In this document: positions 34,540-43,110 of the stretch, piece after piece | Layout of the letters: each line of letters opens with the position of its first letter | Position numbering within the stretch: position 1 is the first letter of the stretch | Source of the DNA: Bradyrhizobium murdochi | GTDB taxonomy: Bacteria; Pseudomonadota; Alphaproteobacteria; Rhizobiales; Xanthobacteraceae | DNA length: 64,000 nt | Reading direction: 5' to 3' | NCBI RefSeq assembly: GCF_000472965.1 | Contig: NZ_AXAU01000013.1 | Location: forward strand, 124,001-188,000 | The notes under the pieces: model-generated | Database searches by the model: none | What the model was told of the DNA's origin: nothing | Seen by the model: only the letters and a program-made list of their open reading frames with translations | Position numbers and translations under genes: made by a program

Positions 34540-35004
34540 TGTCGTAATCCTCACTGTTAACGCCCTGCAAACTGGCGTGCATGACGTTTTGATGCAGCGA
34601 CGATAGGACGGGTTCAAAGCAGGCAATGTGATTCAAATCACATTGGTAAAGGCCGTCTGATGTCCAAGTCGACGCTGATGGCGCCGGAGGTCGCGGCGCT
34701 AGCTGCGCTGTCGGGACTGAACGGTCCAAGCAAGTGCAACGACACTTCGCCGGATAACGGACCGCTCCGTCACTTCCCGCCGCTGACTTTGGAAAAGAAA
34801 AAAGCGGCTCGTCGCGCCGGCGCCGATCTGTGGACAACAAATCGGCCAGATGCGCGTCTAGCAAAACTACTCGCAAAAAATCTGAAGAAGAATTCGTTCG
34901 GGGCAACCAAACGGGCGGGCCGGGTGTTACAGTCAGTCAAACGTCAGCGTGAGTATCTGGGTCATCGCACCAGCGCATCGGAGCCAGCCGGTTCCGGAAG
35001 TTCA
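34540..35004. other. Divergent intergenic region with extended frame
   Basis: This stretch contains the OmpA-like promoter and the CRP-type palindrome. A plus-strand frame is open from ATG 34660 (preceded by AAAGG) into the small protein at 35005 and would encode an extra 115 low-complexity residues. Its first 25 codons have high third-position G/C, so a longer protein is possible, but the later half is A-rich and looks more like a promoter. Confidence 0.45.
34625..34644. promoter_or_regulatory. CRP-type palindromic binding site
   Basis: AATGTGAT (34625-34632) and ATCACATT (34637-34644) form a perfect inverted repeat that fits the CRP consensus TGTGA-N6-TCACA exactly. It is 86 bases upstream of the OmpA-like start and 16 bases upstream of an alternative ATG at 34660. 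A CRP/FNR-family regulator is a plausible binder; rhizobial cAMP-CRP-like proteins exist but none is encoded here. Confidence 0.55.
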
Positions 35005-35235
35005 ATGCCAACACTGATCGGCGCGGCGATGATCGCCGCTGCAATCTTGCTGTCGACGCTGCTCAACGCGCTCGGCAGCCGCTATGTCGGGTTTGAAAGC
35101 CCGACGGAGGAGAGCGCGTGGCTGGTCGATCGCCTCACCGGCCATGTCTACAAATGCCATGCGCCGCAGCCCGGCCGCGCCTCGTGCGAGGCCGAGATCG
35201 CAACCGGCAGCGTTGGAGAGCAGCAGAAGCGGTGA
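35005..35235 (+). CDS. Small hypothetical membrane protein
   Basis: This 76-residue protein has one N-terminal transmembrane helix (LIGAAMIAAAILLSTLLNAL) and a soluble tail with two Cys residues (YKCHAPQPGRASCEAE) that could form a disulfide if periplasmic. GGAAG sits close upstream of ATG 35005. The frame continues upstream to 34660, so the true protein could be 191 residues long. The function is unknown. Confidence 0.6.
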   Translation: MPTLIGAAMIAAAILLSTLLNALGSRYVGFESPTEESAWLVDRLTGHVYKCHAPQPGRASCEAEIATGSVGEQQKR

Positions 35236-35312
35236 GGTGATTCGCGCCGCGAGGCGGCGGTCAGGGAACCCGGGACTCCCCACACGCGCGAATCCCGCTA
35301 CATTGCCGTGCG

Positions 35313-36485
35313 ATGCCCCGCACGACTAAGCCCCATCCCCTGACCAAGCTGGAAGCCCGGCGAATCTGGCTGCACGCTCAACGGCTCGACACCAGCGAAC
35401 CGTTCGGCGCCGGACCGCAGGCGGTCGCGGCCGCGGTGGACCATCTCGGCTATGTCCAGATCGACACCATCCACGTCATCGAGCGCTGCCATCACCACAT
35501 TCTCTATAGCCGCATCCCGGCTTACGCCCGTGCCGACCTGCGCCAGGCGCAGAGCGTCGACAAGAGCGTGTTCGAATACTGGACCCACGCTCTGTCCTAT
35601 GTGCCGGCGAAGGATTTTCGCTTCTTCGTTCCGGCGATGCGAGAGCACCGGCGCGAAGGCCACCGGTGGTTTGCTTCCGTCAAGCCGGAGGACACCCGCA
35701 AGGTGATGCGGTTGTTGCGGCGCGACGGCGCGCTCACGATCCGCGACATCGAGGACGACGTTCTGACCGAAAAAGAGCATCTATGGCAGAGCCGAAAACC
35801 CTCGAAACGGGCGCTGCAGCTCGCGTTCTATACCGGCGAGGTGACGATTTCCGAACGCACCGGCATGCTCAAGACCTATGAGCTGATGACGCGGCATTTC
35901 GGTTGGGACAAGCCGCCAAAGCCGGCTCCCTCGGTGGAGATCACCGCCTATGTCCTCGACCGCGCGCTTCGCTCCCAAGGCGTCGTCAGCCTGGATTCCG
36001 TCTGCCATCTCGATGCGCCGAACAAGCCCGCGGTGCGGCGCCTGATCGAGGCGCGGGTGCGGCGCAAGGAACTGGTGCCGGTCGCTCTCGAAGGCGCCGG
36101 CAAGCAGGAGCATTGGGCCCGGCCGGAAGTGCTGGAGGCGAATGGGACGGCGGATGTAAGCGATGGCCCGGTGCACATTCTCTCGCCGTTCGATCCCCTG
36201 ATCATTCAGCGCAAGCGTACCGAACTGTTCTTCGATTACGGCCACCGCTTCGAGGCCTATGTGCCGAAGGAGAGGCGCCTGTTCGGCTATTTTGCGCTAC
36301 CGGTGCTGGTCGGCGAAGACATCGTCGCCGCCATCGATCTCAAAACCGACCGCCAGAACAAGAAACTCCTGATGCAGAAATGGAGCTGGGTCGGTAAGGG
36401 CGCGGTAAGGGCGGCGCGCAAGGATTACAAGCGGCGCATCGAGGAAGAGCTGGATCGCTTCGAGCAGTTTCAGTTGGGGGAGTAG
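35313..36485 (+). CDS. YcaQ-like winged-helix protein (HTH_42 / DUF1006)
   Basis: This 390-residue protein resembles E. coli YcaQ/AlkX, a DNA glycosylase that unhooks interstrand crosslinks and removes alkylated purines. The family hallmark YVQIDTIHVIERCHHHILYSRI is at residues 49-70 (QID in place of the QxQ of E. coli), followed by RKVMRLLRRDGALTIRDIEDD and LSPFDPLIIQRKRTELFFDYGHRFEAYVPKERR in the C-terminal part. The different QID suggests a related but perhaps not identical specificity. It is a single gene unit. Confidence 0.9.
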   Translation: MPRTTKPHPLTKLEARRIWLHAQRLDTSEPFGAGPQAVAAAVDHLGYVQIDTIHVIERCHHHILYSRIPAYARADLRQAQSVDKSVFEYWTHALSYVPAKDFRFFVPAMREHRREGHRWFASVKPEDTRKVMRLLRRDGALTIRDIEDDVLTEKEHLWQSRKPSKRALQLAFYTGEVTISERTGMLKTYELMTRHFGWDKPPKPAPSVEITAYVLDRALRSQGVVSLDSVCHLDAPNKPAVRRLIEARVRRKELVPVALEGAGKQEHWARPEVLEANGTADVSDGPVHILSPFDPLIIQRKRTELFFDYGHRFEAYVPKERRLFGYFALPVLVGEDIVAAIDLKTDRQNKKLLMQKWSWVGKGAVRAARKDYKRRIEEELDRFEQFQLGE

Positions 36486-36553
36486 CGTTTGCGTTCGGGA
36501 ACCCGACTCCGCTTCATCGGTTAGTTCCATGTGCCACAGCCCAGGAGGGCGAC

Positions 36554-37048
36554 ATGGGCAAGCATAAATCGGTTCTGGAGAAATTCACCGACACGGTGAA
36601 GGAGATTGCGAACACCGCAACGGAAGCTGCCAGCCAGGCGCTGAAAGCCGACGAGCCGGGATTCAAGGCCGATGAACGCGCGGCAGCCTACGTGCCGCTT
36701 GCTGCCGATGGTCTCGTGTCCGATCCGCTGATGGTGCCGCCGACCGCAGCCCCGCCCGCACGGCGGAAGCGCGCAACGAATAAGCGGCGCAGCGTGCCGG
36801 CGGCCAGGGCCAGGAAAGCCGGAGCTGCCAAGTCTCGAAGTGCGAAGTCTCGGACTGCGAAGACTCGAACTGCAAAGGCCGGAGCCGCCAAGACTCGAAC
36901 CGCACAGGCGCGGAGCGCCAAGAAGACGGCCAAAAGGTCAGCCGCAAGGAAATCGAGCAGCCAGAAATCAAGGCCGGCGAGCAAGGCCGCGAGAAGCGCG
37001 AAGAAGATCACCGCAAAGAAGTCTCGCAAGAAAGCTCGACGTGCTTAA
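36554..37048 (+). CDS. Histone H1-like Lys/Ala-rich protein
   Basis: This 164-residue basic protein has an N-terminal region of about 60 residues (ENTVKEIANTATEAASQALK-like amphipathic helix) and a long C-terminal Lys/Ala/Arg/Ser tail with pentapeptide repeats such as AKSRS, AKSRT and AKTRT. Such tails are seen in eukaryotic H1 and in bacterial histone-like proteins (for example of the Bordetella and rhizobial kind), which bind DNA non-specifically. The ATG follows GGAGGGCGAC. Confidence 0.8.
   Translation: MGKHKSVLEKFTDTVKEIANTATEAASQALKADEPGFKADERAAAYVPLAADGLVSDPLMVPPTAAPPARRKRATNKRRSVPAARARKAGAAKSRSAKSRTAKTRTAKAGAAKTRTAQARSAKKTAKRSAARKSSSQKSRPASKAARSAKKITAKKSRKKARRA
36827..36931 (+). repeat. 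Tandem 15-bp coding repeat
   Basis: Seven imperfect 15-base units, beginning GCCAAGTCTCGAAGT, GCGAAGTCTCGGACT and GCGAAGACTCGAACT, run across positions 36827-36931 inside the histone H1-like gene and encode the pentapeptides AKSRS, AKSRT, AKTRT, AKAGA, AKTRT, AQARS and AKKTA. Copy number is likely to vary between strains. Confidence 0.85.
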
Positions 37049-37210
37049 TGCGGGCAGGGCGAAGAGCGGGCCGGTCCGGAGCCAATTCCTCTTAGGAGGG
37101 TCATTAACTCTTACTTCATCTTTCTTCACGAATTCATGATCGCTGACGAATATTGACATTCATCAGTCGCCATTCGATACTCCTCATCGGTTTCCGCGAT
37201 GGAGAGTTCG

Positions 37211-38317
37211 ATGTTCGCCCGGTCCATTTTCTCTAGCTATTACAGGCTCTTGACGGGAGCTTTGTTGGCGCTTGCGGTGTTCGTGCTGGCTGGCTGCAAT
37301 GAAAAAGCGACTGAGGCGGCCGCTCCCGGGCGCCCGGTTTTGGTTGCCACCGTGCATTATGCGGCTGAGACGCCGGAGCGCAGTTTCGTTGGCACCATCC
37401 GTCCCCGGATCGAGACCGACATGGGTTTCCGCGTCCCCGGCAAGGTCGCCCGGCGCCTGGTCGAGGTCGGCCAGACCGTAGATGTCGGCCAGCCGCTCGC
37501 CACCCTCGATGAAGTCGATCTGAAGCTGCAGGCCGAGCAGGCGGAGGCCGAATTCCGCGCCGCTACTGGCGTGCTGGCGCAGGCTGGCGCTGCCGAGCAG
37601 CGCGCCAAGGATCTGCGTGCCAAGGGCTGGACCACCGACGCCCAGATGGATCAGAGCCGCGCCGCCGCCGATGAAGCGCGCGCACGCCTCAATCGCGCCG
37701 AGCGGCAGGTCGAACTCACCAAGAACTCGTTGTCCTATGCAACGCTGGTCGCCGATACCCGCGGCGTGGTCACCGCGACCTTGATCGACCCCGGCCAGGT
37801 CGTCGCTGCTGGCCAAACCGCGGTCCGAGTCGCCCGCTTTGCCGAGAAGGAGGCCGTGGTCGCGATTCCCGAGACGCTGGTCGGCCGCGCCAAGTCCGGC
37901 ACCGCCACCGTGACGCTGTGGACGGATTCGGAAAAGAAATATGCCGCAAAGCTGCGCGAGATTGCGCCTTCCGCAGACCCCGCGACGCGGACTTATTTGG
38001 CCAAATTCTCGCTACCGGATGCCGACGACAAGGTCTCGCTTGGCATGACCGCCACCCTGACGCTTGCCGATGCCGCCAGCGAGCGCGTGGCAAAACTGCC
38101 GCTGTCGGCGCTGTTCAGCCAGGGCAGCAATCCCTCGCTCTATATCGTCGACGATTCCGGCGCGATCGCACTGAAGCCGGTCGTCGTGAAATCCTACGAG
38201 AGCAATGCCGTCGTGATTTCAGGCGGCGTCAACGAAGGCGCCAAGGTGGTTGCGCTCGGCGTGCAGAAGCTCGATCCGGCCCAGAAGGTCCGGGTGGTCT
38301 CGTCGCTGTCGTTCTAG
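37211..38317 (+). CDS. RND efflux periplasmic adaptor lipoprotein
   Basis: This 368-residue membrane-fusion protein has a lipoprotein signal ending in FVLAGC near residue 23, then barrel-sandwich lipoyl halves (GKVARRLVEVGQTVDVGQPLATLDEVDLKLQAEQAEAEF...LVADTRGVVTATLIDPGQVVAAGQTAV) flanking a helical hairpin. It links the RND pump to an outer-membrane channel. ATG at 37211 follows GGAGAG; an ATG at 37199 is less likely. The pump gene follows after a palindromic repeat, and no outer-membrane factor gene is present. Confidence 0.92.
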   Translation: MFARSIFSSYYRLLTGALLALAVFVLAGCNEKATEAAAPGRPVLVATVHYAAETPERSFVGTIRPRIETDMGFRVPGKVARRLVEVGQTVDVGQPLATLDEVDLKLQAEQAEAEFRAATGVLAQAGAAEQRAKDLRAKGWTTDAQMDQSRAAADEARARLNRAERQVELTKNSLSYATLVADTRGVVTATLIDPGQVVAAGQTAVRVARFAEKEAVVAIPETLVGRAKSGTATVTLWTDSEKKYAAKLREIAPSADPATRTYLAKFSLPDADDKVSLGMTATLTLADAASERVAKLPLSALFSQGSNPSLYIVDDSGAIALKPVVVKSYESNAVVISGGVNEGAKVVALGVQKLDPAQKVRVVSSLSF

Positions 38318-38337
38318 CCCTGTCAATTAACCCCGCG

Positions 38338-38372
38338 CCGTCATTGCGAGGAGCGAACGCTCGCAATGACGG
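38338..38372. repeat. CGTCATTGCGAG palindromic repeat
   Basis: CCGTCATTGCGAG (38338-38350) and CTCGCAATGACGG (38360-38372) form a perfect 13-base inverted repeat with a nine-base spacer. The core CGTCATTGCGAG also begins the larger element at 42211-42353. It sits between the adaptor and pump genes of the efflux system, where a stable hairpin could reduce read-through. Confidence 0.8.
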
Positions 38373-38408
38373 TGGAAGTGCAAACGTATTTCGAAGTTGG
38401 AGAGTGAC

Positions 38409-41400
38409 ATGAAGCGCTTCAATCTTTCGGGCTGGGCGGTGAGCCATCCGACCCTGATCCTGTTCCTGATGATCGCGCTCGGCGTCGCCGGCTTCTTCTC
38501 CTATCAGCGGCTCGGCCGCGCCGAGGACCCGTTCTTCACGGTGAAGGTGGTGAACGTTTCTGCGATCTGGCCGGGCGCGACCGCGCACGAAATGCAGACC
38601 CAGGTCGCCGACCCCATCGAGAAGAAGCTGCAGGAATTGCCGTTCTTCGAAAAGGTGCAGACCTATTCCAAGCCGGCGTTTACGGCGCTGCAGGTCACCT
38701 TCAAGGATTCCACTCCGCCGAAGGACGTGCCCTATCTGTTTTATCTGCTGCGCAAGAAGCTCGCCGACGTGCAGGGCCAGTTGCCCGCAGGGCTGCTCGG
38801 GCCGAACGTCAACGACGAATTCTCCGACGTCGATTCCATTCTCTACATGATGACCGGCGACGGCGCCGACTACGCGCAATTGAAGAAGGCTGCCGAAGGC
38901 ATGCGCCAGCGGCTGCTGAAAGTTAAAGGCGTCACCAAGGTCAATCTTTACGGCACCCAGGACGAGCGCATCTTCGTCGAGTTCTCCCACGCCAAGCTCG
39001 CAACGCTCGGCATCACGCCGCAGGCGCTGTTCGATTCGCTCGCCAAGCAGAACAACGTCACGCCCGCGGGCACGGTGGAGACTTCCTCGCAGCGCGTGCC
39101 GTTGCGCGTCACCGGCGCGCTCGATGGCGTCAAGGCCGTTGCGGAAACCCCGGTCGAAAGCAACGGCCGCGTGTTCCGGCTTGGCGATATCGCGACCGTC
39201 AGCCACGGCTTCGTCGATCCCCCGACCTTCGTCGCCCGCCAGGAAGGCAAGCCCGCGATCGGCATCGGCGTCGTCACCACCAAGGGCGCCAACATCCTCG
39301 AGCTCGGCGAGGATGTCGAGAAGGCGACTAACGATTTCATGAAAGCGGTGCCGCAGGGCATCGAGGTCGAACAGATCGCCGACCAGCCGAAGGTGGTCGA
39401 GCGCGCGGTTGGCGAGTTCGTGCATTCCTTCATTGAGGCGCTGGCGATCGTGCTGTTCGTCTCGTTCGTGGCGCTCGGCTGGCGCACCGGCATCGTGGTG
39501 GCAACGTCGGTGCCGCTGGTGCTCGCGATCGTCTTCATCGTCATGAATGCGATGTCGATCGACCTGCACCGCATCACGCTTGGCGCCTTGATCATTGCGC
39601 TCGGCCTTCTGGTCGACGACGCCATCATCGCCGTCGAGATGATGGTGGTGAAAATGGAGCAGGGCTGGGACCGCGTTCGCGCGGCCGCCTTTGCCTGGGA
39701 ATCAACTGCGTTTCCGATGCTCACGGGAACGCTGGTCACGGCCGCTGGCTTCCTCCCCATCGGCTTTGCCAATTCGGCGGTCGGCGAATATGCCGGCGGC
39801 ATCTTCTGGATCGTGGCGATCTCGCTGGTCGCCTCCTGGTTTGTGGCGGTGATCTTCACGCCCTATATCGGCGTGAAGCTGTTGCCTAACATCGCCGTGC
39901 ACCACAACCACGATCCGCACGCGATCTACGAGACGCGGATGTATCGCGGCTTGCGCGCCGTGGTGCAGTGGTGCGTCGACCACCGGATCAAGGTGGTGGC
40001 AGCGACGGTCGGCGTGTTCGCGCTGTCGATTGTGGGCTTCGGCAATGTGCAGCAGCAGTTCTTCCCGCTTTCCGAACGGCCTGAGCTGTTCCTGCAGCTA
40101 CGCCTGCCGGAAGGAACCGCCTTCAACGTCACGGAAAAGTCCGTCAAGAAGGCCGAGGCGCTCTTGAAGGACGACAAGGATATCGCGACCTACACTGCCT
40201 ATGTCGGTCAGGGTTCGCCCCGCTTCTGGCTCGGCCTCAATCCGCAACTGCCCAACGAGGCCTTTGCCGAGATCGTGATTGTCTCCAAGGACGTCGAGGC
40301 CCGTGAGCGGATCAAGGCGCGGCTGGAGAAGGCGGTCGCCGAGGGCGAACTGTCCGAAGCGCGCGTTCGCATCGACCGCTTCAATTTCGGCCCACCGGTC
40401 GGTTTCCCGGTCCAGTTCCGCGTGATCGGCCCCGACGCCAATTCCGTGCGTGACATCGCCTACAAGGTCCGCGATGTCATGAGGCAAAATCCCAATGTCG
40501 TGGAACCGCAACTCGATTGGAACGAGCAGTCGCCTTACCTGAAGCTCGTGGTCGATCAGGACCGGGCGAGGGCGCTCGGCCTCACCCCGCAGGACGTCTC
40601 GCAGGCGCTCGCCATGCTGATCTCGGGTGCGCCGGTCACCACCATCCGCGACGGCATCGAGAAGGTCGGCGTGGTCGCGCGCGCGGTACCGTCGGAGCGG
40701 CTGGACCTCGGCCGTGTCGGCGAACTGACCGTGACGTCGCGCAACGGCGTCGCCGTGCCGCTGCAGCAGATTGCCAGGATCGAATATTCCCATGAGGAGC
40801 CGATCATGTGGCGGCGCAACCGCGATATGGCGATTACGGTGCGTACCGACGTCGTCGACGGCGTGCAGGCGCCCGACGTCACCAACCAGATCTGGCCGAA
40901 ACTGAAGGAAATCCGCGATCAACTCGAGCCGGCCTACCGGATAGAGCCGGGCGGCGCGTTCGAGGAATCCGAGAAGGGCAACGCTTCGATCGCCCTGCTG
41001 TTTCCGCTGATGGCGCTGGTGATGCTTACTCTGCTGATGATCCAGTTGCAGAGCTTCTCGCGTCTGATCCTGGTGTTCCTGACTGCGCCGCTCGGCATCG
41101 TCGGCGCCTCGCTCGGTCTCAACATTGCCAACCAGCCGTTCGGCTTCGTGGCGCTGCTCGGACTGATCGCGCTGGCCGGCATGATCATGCGCAACGCCGT
41201 CATTCTGGTCGATCAGATCGAGGCCGACGTTTCCCAAGGCCTGACGCGGAAGGAAGCCATCGTCGAAGCCACCGTCCGGCGCGCCCGGCCGGTGGTGCTG
41301 ACGGCGCTGGCGGCGATTCTGGCCATGATCCCGCTGTCGCGTTCCGCCTTCTGGGGGCCGATGGCGATCACCATCATGGGCGGATTGTTTGTCGCAACCT

Positions 41401-41561
41401 TCCTGACCTTGCTGTACCTGCCGGGCCTTTACGCCCTGTGGTTCAGGAAGAGCCTGGAAGAAAGCGGACAGGCTGAGCACCCCGATCTTGCGGCGCAACA
41501 TCAGGCCAGGGAGCATCCGAAGGGTCCGCACGCAATTCCGCTTGCCGACGCCGCAGAATAA
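38409..41561 (+). CDS. RND efflux pump inner-membrane transporter (AcrB-like)
   Basis: This 1050-residue proton-driven exporter has two repeated halves with 12 predicted helices and large periplasmic loops. The TM4 motif GLLVDDAIIAVE near residue 402 contains the two Asp residues of the proton relay; in TM10 the Lys of the AcrB AKNA motif is Arg in MRNAVILVDQ near 930. ATG at 38409 follows GGAGAGTGAC. The upstream adaptor and the downstream TetR regulator suggest substrate-inducible expression. Confidence 0.94.
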   Translation: MKRFNLSGWAVSHPTLILFLMIALGVAGFFSYQRLGRAEDPFFTVKVVNVSAIWPGATAHEMQTQVADPIEKKLQELPFFEKVQTYSKPAFTALQVTFKDSTPPKDVPYLFYLLRKKLADVQGQLPAGLLGPNVNDEFSDVDSILYMMTGDGADYAQLKKAAEGMRQRLLKVKGVTKVNLYGTQDERIFVEFSHAKLATLGITPQALFDSLAKQNNVTPAGTVETSSQRVPLRVTGALDGVKAVAETPVESNGRVFRLGDIATVSHGFVDPPTFVARQEGKPAIGIGVVTTKGANILELGEDVEKATNDFMKAVPQGIEVEQIADQPKVVERAVGEFVHSFIEALAIVLFVSFVALGWRTGIVVATSVPLVLAIVFIVMNAMSIDLHRITLGALIIALGLLVDDAIIAVEMMVVKMEQGWDRVRAAAFAWESTAFPMLTGTLVTAAGFLPIGFANSAVGEYAGGIFWIVAISLVASWFVAVIFTPYIGVKLLPNIAVHHNHDPHAIYETRMYRGLRAVVQWCVDHRIKVVAATVGVFALSIVGFGNVQQQFFPLSERPELFLQLRLPEGTAFNVTEKSVKKAEALLKDDKDIATYTAYVGQGSPRFWLGLNPQLPNEAFAEIVIVSKDVEARERIKARLEKAVAEGELSEARVRIDRFNFGPPVGFPVQFRVIGPDANSVRDIAYKVRDVMRQNPNVVEPQLDWNEQSPYLKLVVDQDRARALGLTPQDVSQALAMLISGAPVTTIRDGIEKVGVVARAVPSERLDLGRVGELTVTSRNGVAVPLQQIARIEYSHEEPIMWRRNRDMAITVRTDVVDGVQAPDVTNQIWPKLKEIRDQLEPAYRIEPGGAFEESEKGNASIALLFPLMALVMLTLLMIQLQSFSRLILVFLTAPLGIVGASLGLNIANQPFGFVALLGLIALAGMIMRNAVILVDQIEADVSQGLTRKEAIVEATVRRARPVVLTALAAILAMIPLSRSAFWGPMAITIMGGLFVATFLTLLYLPGLYALWFRKSLEESGQAEHPDLAAQHQAREHPKGPHAIPLADAAE

Positions 41562-41580
41562 TTGAACATTGAGAGCTGAC

Positions 41581-42189
41581 ATGACGCTGATTTCGGAACA
41601 CATCGAGACTGACACCCGCGAGAAGATCCTCGTGGTGGCGGAGCGTCTGTTCAGGCAGATCGGCTACCAGAAGACGACGGTCGCCGACATTGCCAAGGAA
41701 TTGCGGATGAGCCCCGCCAACGTCTATCGCTTCTTCGATTCGAAGAAGGCGATCCACGAGGGCGTGGCGCGGACCCTGATGGGCGAGGTCGAGGTCGAGG
41801 CGCAACGGATTGCGCAGGCGGCCGGGCCGGCGTCGGTCCGCCTCCGCGAGATGATCAAGACCATCAATCGCATGAACACCGAGCGCTATGTCGGCGATTC
41901 CAAGCTGCATGAGATGGTCGAGATCGCGATGCAGGAGGACTGGGGCGTCTGCGTCGCTCATATGGAGATGATTGCCCGGACCATCGGCCAGGTGATCGGG
42001 CAGGGCGCCGCCTCCGGCGAGTTCGAGGTTGCCGATTTGCAGCTCGCCTCGCTTTGCGCCTGTACCGCGATGATGCGCTTCTTCCACCCGCAGATGATCG
42101 CGCAATGCGCCACCAAGCCCGGCCCGACGATCGACGAAATGATCGATTTCGTCATTGCCGGCCTCTCGCCGCGCGCCAAGGCGAATTGA
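41581..42189 (+). CDS. TetR family regulator of the efflux operon
   Basis: This 202-residue regulator has an N-terminal helix-turn-helix (RQIGYQKTTVADIAKELRMSPANVYRFFDSKKAIHEG) and a C-terminal ligand domain (TSVRLREMIKTINRMN; ASLCACTAMMRFFHPQMI). It starts 19 bases after the pump stop (GAGAGCTGAC before ATG 41581) and is probably the local repressor of the adaptor-pump operon. A TTG at 41569 is in frame but not preferred. Confidence 0.92.
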   Translation: MTLISEHIETDTREKILVVAERLFRQIGYQKTTVADIAKELRMSPANVYRFFDSKKAIHEGVARTLMGEVEVEAQRIAQAAGPASVRLREMIKTINRMNTERYVGDSKLHEMVEIAMQEDWGVCVAHMEMIARTIGQVIGQGAASGEFEVADLQLASLCACTAMMRFFHPQMIAQCATKPGPTIDEMIDFVIAGLSPRAKAN

Positions 42190-42210
42190 GCTCTCCGCCA
42201 CTTGACTCCA

Positions 42211-42353
42211 CCGTCATTGCGAGCGAAGCGACTTGTCCGCCGTAGCTTTAACGAAGGCGGAAGCAATCCATCGCGCCGCGTGCCGTGACTGGATTGCTTC
42301 GTCGCAAGCGCTCCCTTGCGCAAACGCTTCGCGTTTGTCGCAGGCAATGACGA
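42211..42353. repeat. Nested palindromic intergenic element
   Basis: The element starts CCGTCATTGCGAGCG and ends GCAATGACG (CGTCATTGC at 42212-42220 pairs with GCAATGACG at 42344-42352). Inside are AAGCAATCCA (42261-42270) opposed by TGGATTGCTT (42290-42299) and AAACGC-TTC-GCGTTT at 42322-42336. It is a nested set of hairpins of the Bradyrhizobium CGTCATTGCGAG family, ending 16 bases before the flavin reductase start. Confidence 0.8.
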
Positions 42354-42369
42354 AGAAGGACGAGGTGGA

Positions 42370-43002
42370 ATGGACGCCAAGAGCCCAAAAGACCTGCATT
42401 TCTACGAGCCGAAGAACGGCCACGGCCTCAAGCACGACCCCTTCAACGCCATCATCGCGCCGCGCCCGATCGGGTGGATTTCCTCGCGCGATGGCAAGGG
42501 CAACATCAATCTGGCGCCTTACAGCTTCTTCAACGCCTTCTGCTATCACCCGCCGATTATTGGCTTTTCCTCCACCAACTGGAAAGACAGCGCGGGCAAT
42601 ATCCAGGAGACCGGGGAGTTCGTCTGGAATCTCGCCACGATGGATCTGGCGAAGCAGATGAACGCGACGGCGGCCCACGTTGCCCCTGAAGTCGATGAGT
42701 TCAAGCTCGCAGGCCTTACAGCCGCGTCATGCAAGCTCGTCAACGTGCCCCGGGTGGCGGAAAGCCCCGTTGCCTTCGAATGCAAACTGACGCAGATCAT
42801 CCAGTTGCAGGGCAAGGACGGCGAAAAGGCACAGGCCTGGCTGACGCTCGGCGAAGTCGTCGCCGTCCACATTGACAAGGCCTTCATCAAGGATGGCGTC
42901 TATCAGACCGGCCTCGCCTATCCGATCGTCCGCGCCGGCCGCCGCGGCGACTATTTCGAGATCAAGCCGGAAAACATGTTCGAGATGATCCGGCCGGATT
43001 AA
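42370..43002 (+). CDS. Flavin reductase family protein
   Basis: This 210-residue protein has the flavin reductase-like FMN-binding split barrel: FNAIIAPRPIGWISSRDGKGNINLAPYSFFNAFCYHPPIIGFSS and FVWNLATMDLAKQMNATA. It may provide reduced flavin to a monooxygenase or reduce another substrate. ATG at 42370 follows GAGGTGGA. It is transcribed alone, between the repeat element and the L,D-transpeptidase gene. Confidence 0.9.
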   Translation: MDAKSPKDLHFYEPKNGHGLKHDPFNAIIAPRPIGWISSRDGKGNINLAPYSFFNAFCYHPPIIGFSSTNWKDSAGNIQETGEFVWNLATMDLAKQMNATAAHVAPEVDEFKLAGLTAASCKLVNVPRVAESPVAFECKLTQIIQLQGKDGEKAQAWLTLGEVVAVHIDKAFIKDGVYQTGLAYPIVRAGRRGDYFEIKPENMFEMIRPD

Positions 43003-43110
43003 GCGAATCTAGTCCGGATGCAGCCTACGGTCGCGCGCATGCGCGCCCCACGGGCAACACGGAACTCCGACGCGCCGAAATGCTTATCGTTTGTATTTCG
43101 GAGATTGCCG

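Noticed and set aside
36827..36931. Repeats considered as a CRISPR array or other non-coding array
   Set aside because: Units are 15 bases, contiguous without spacers, and keep the reading frame of a coding gene with pentapeptide periodicity.
38229..41615. Long antisense frames through the RND pump
   Set aside because: The pump is unambiguous, and the antisense text is shadow composition with no family match.
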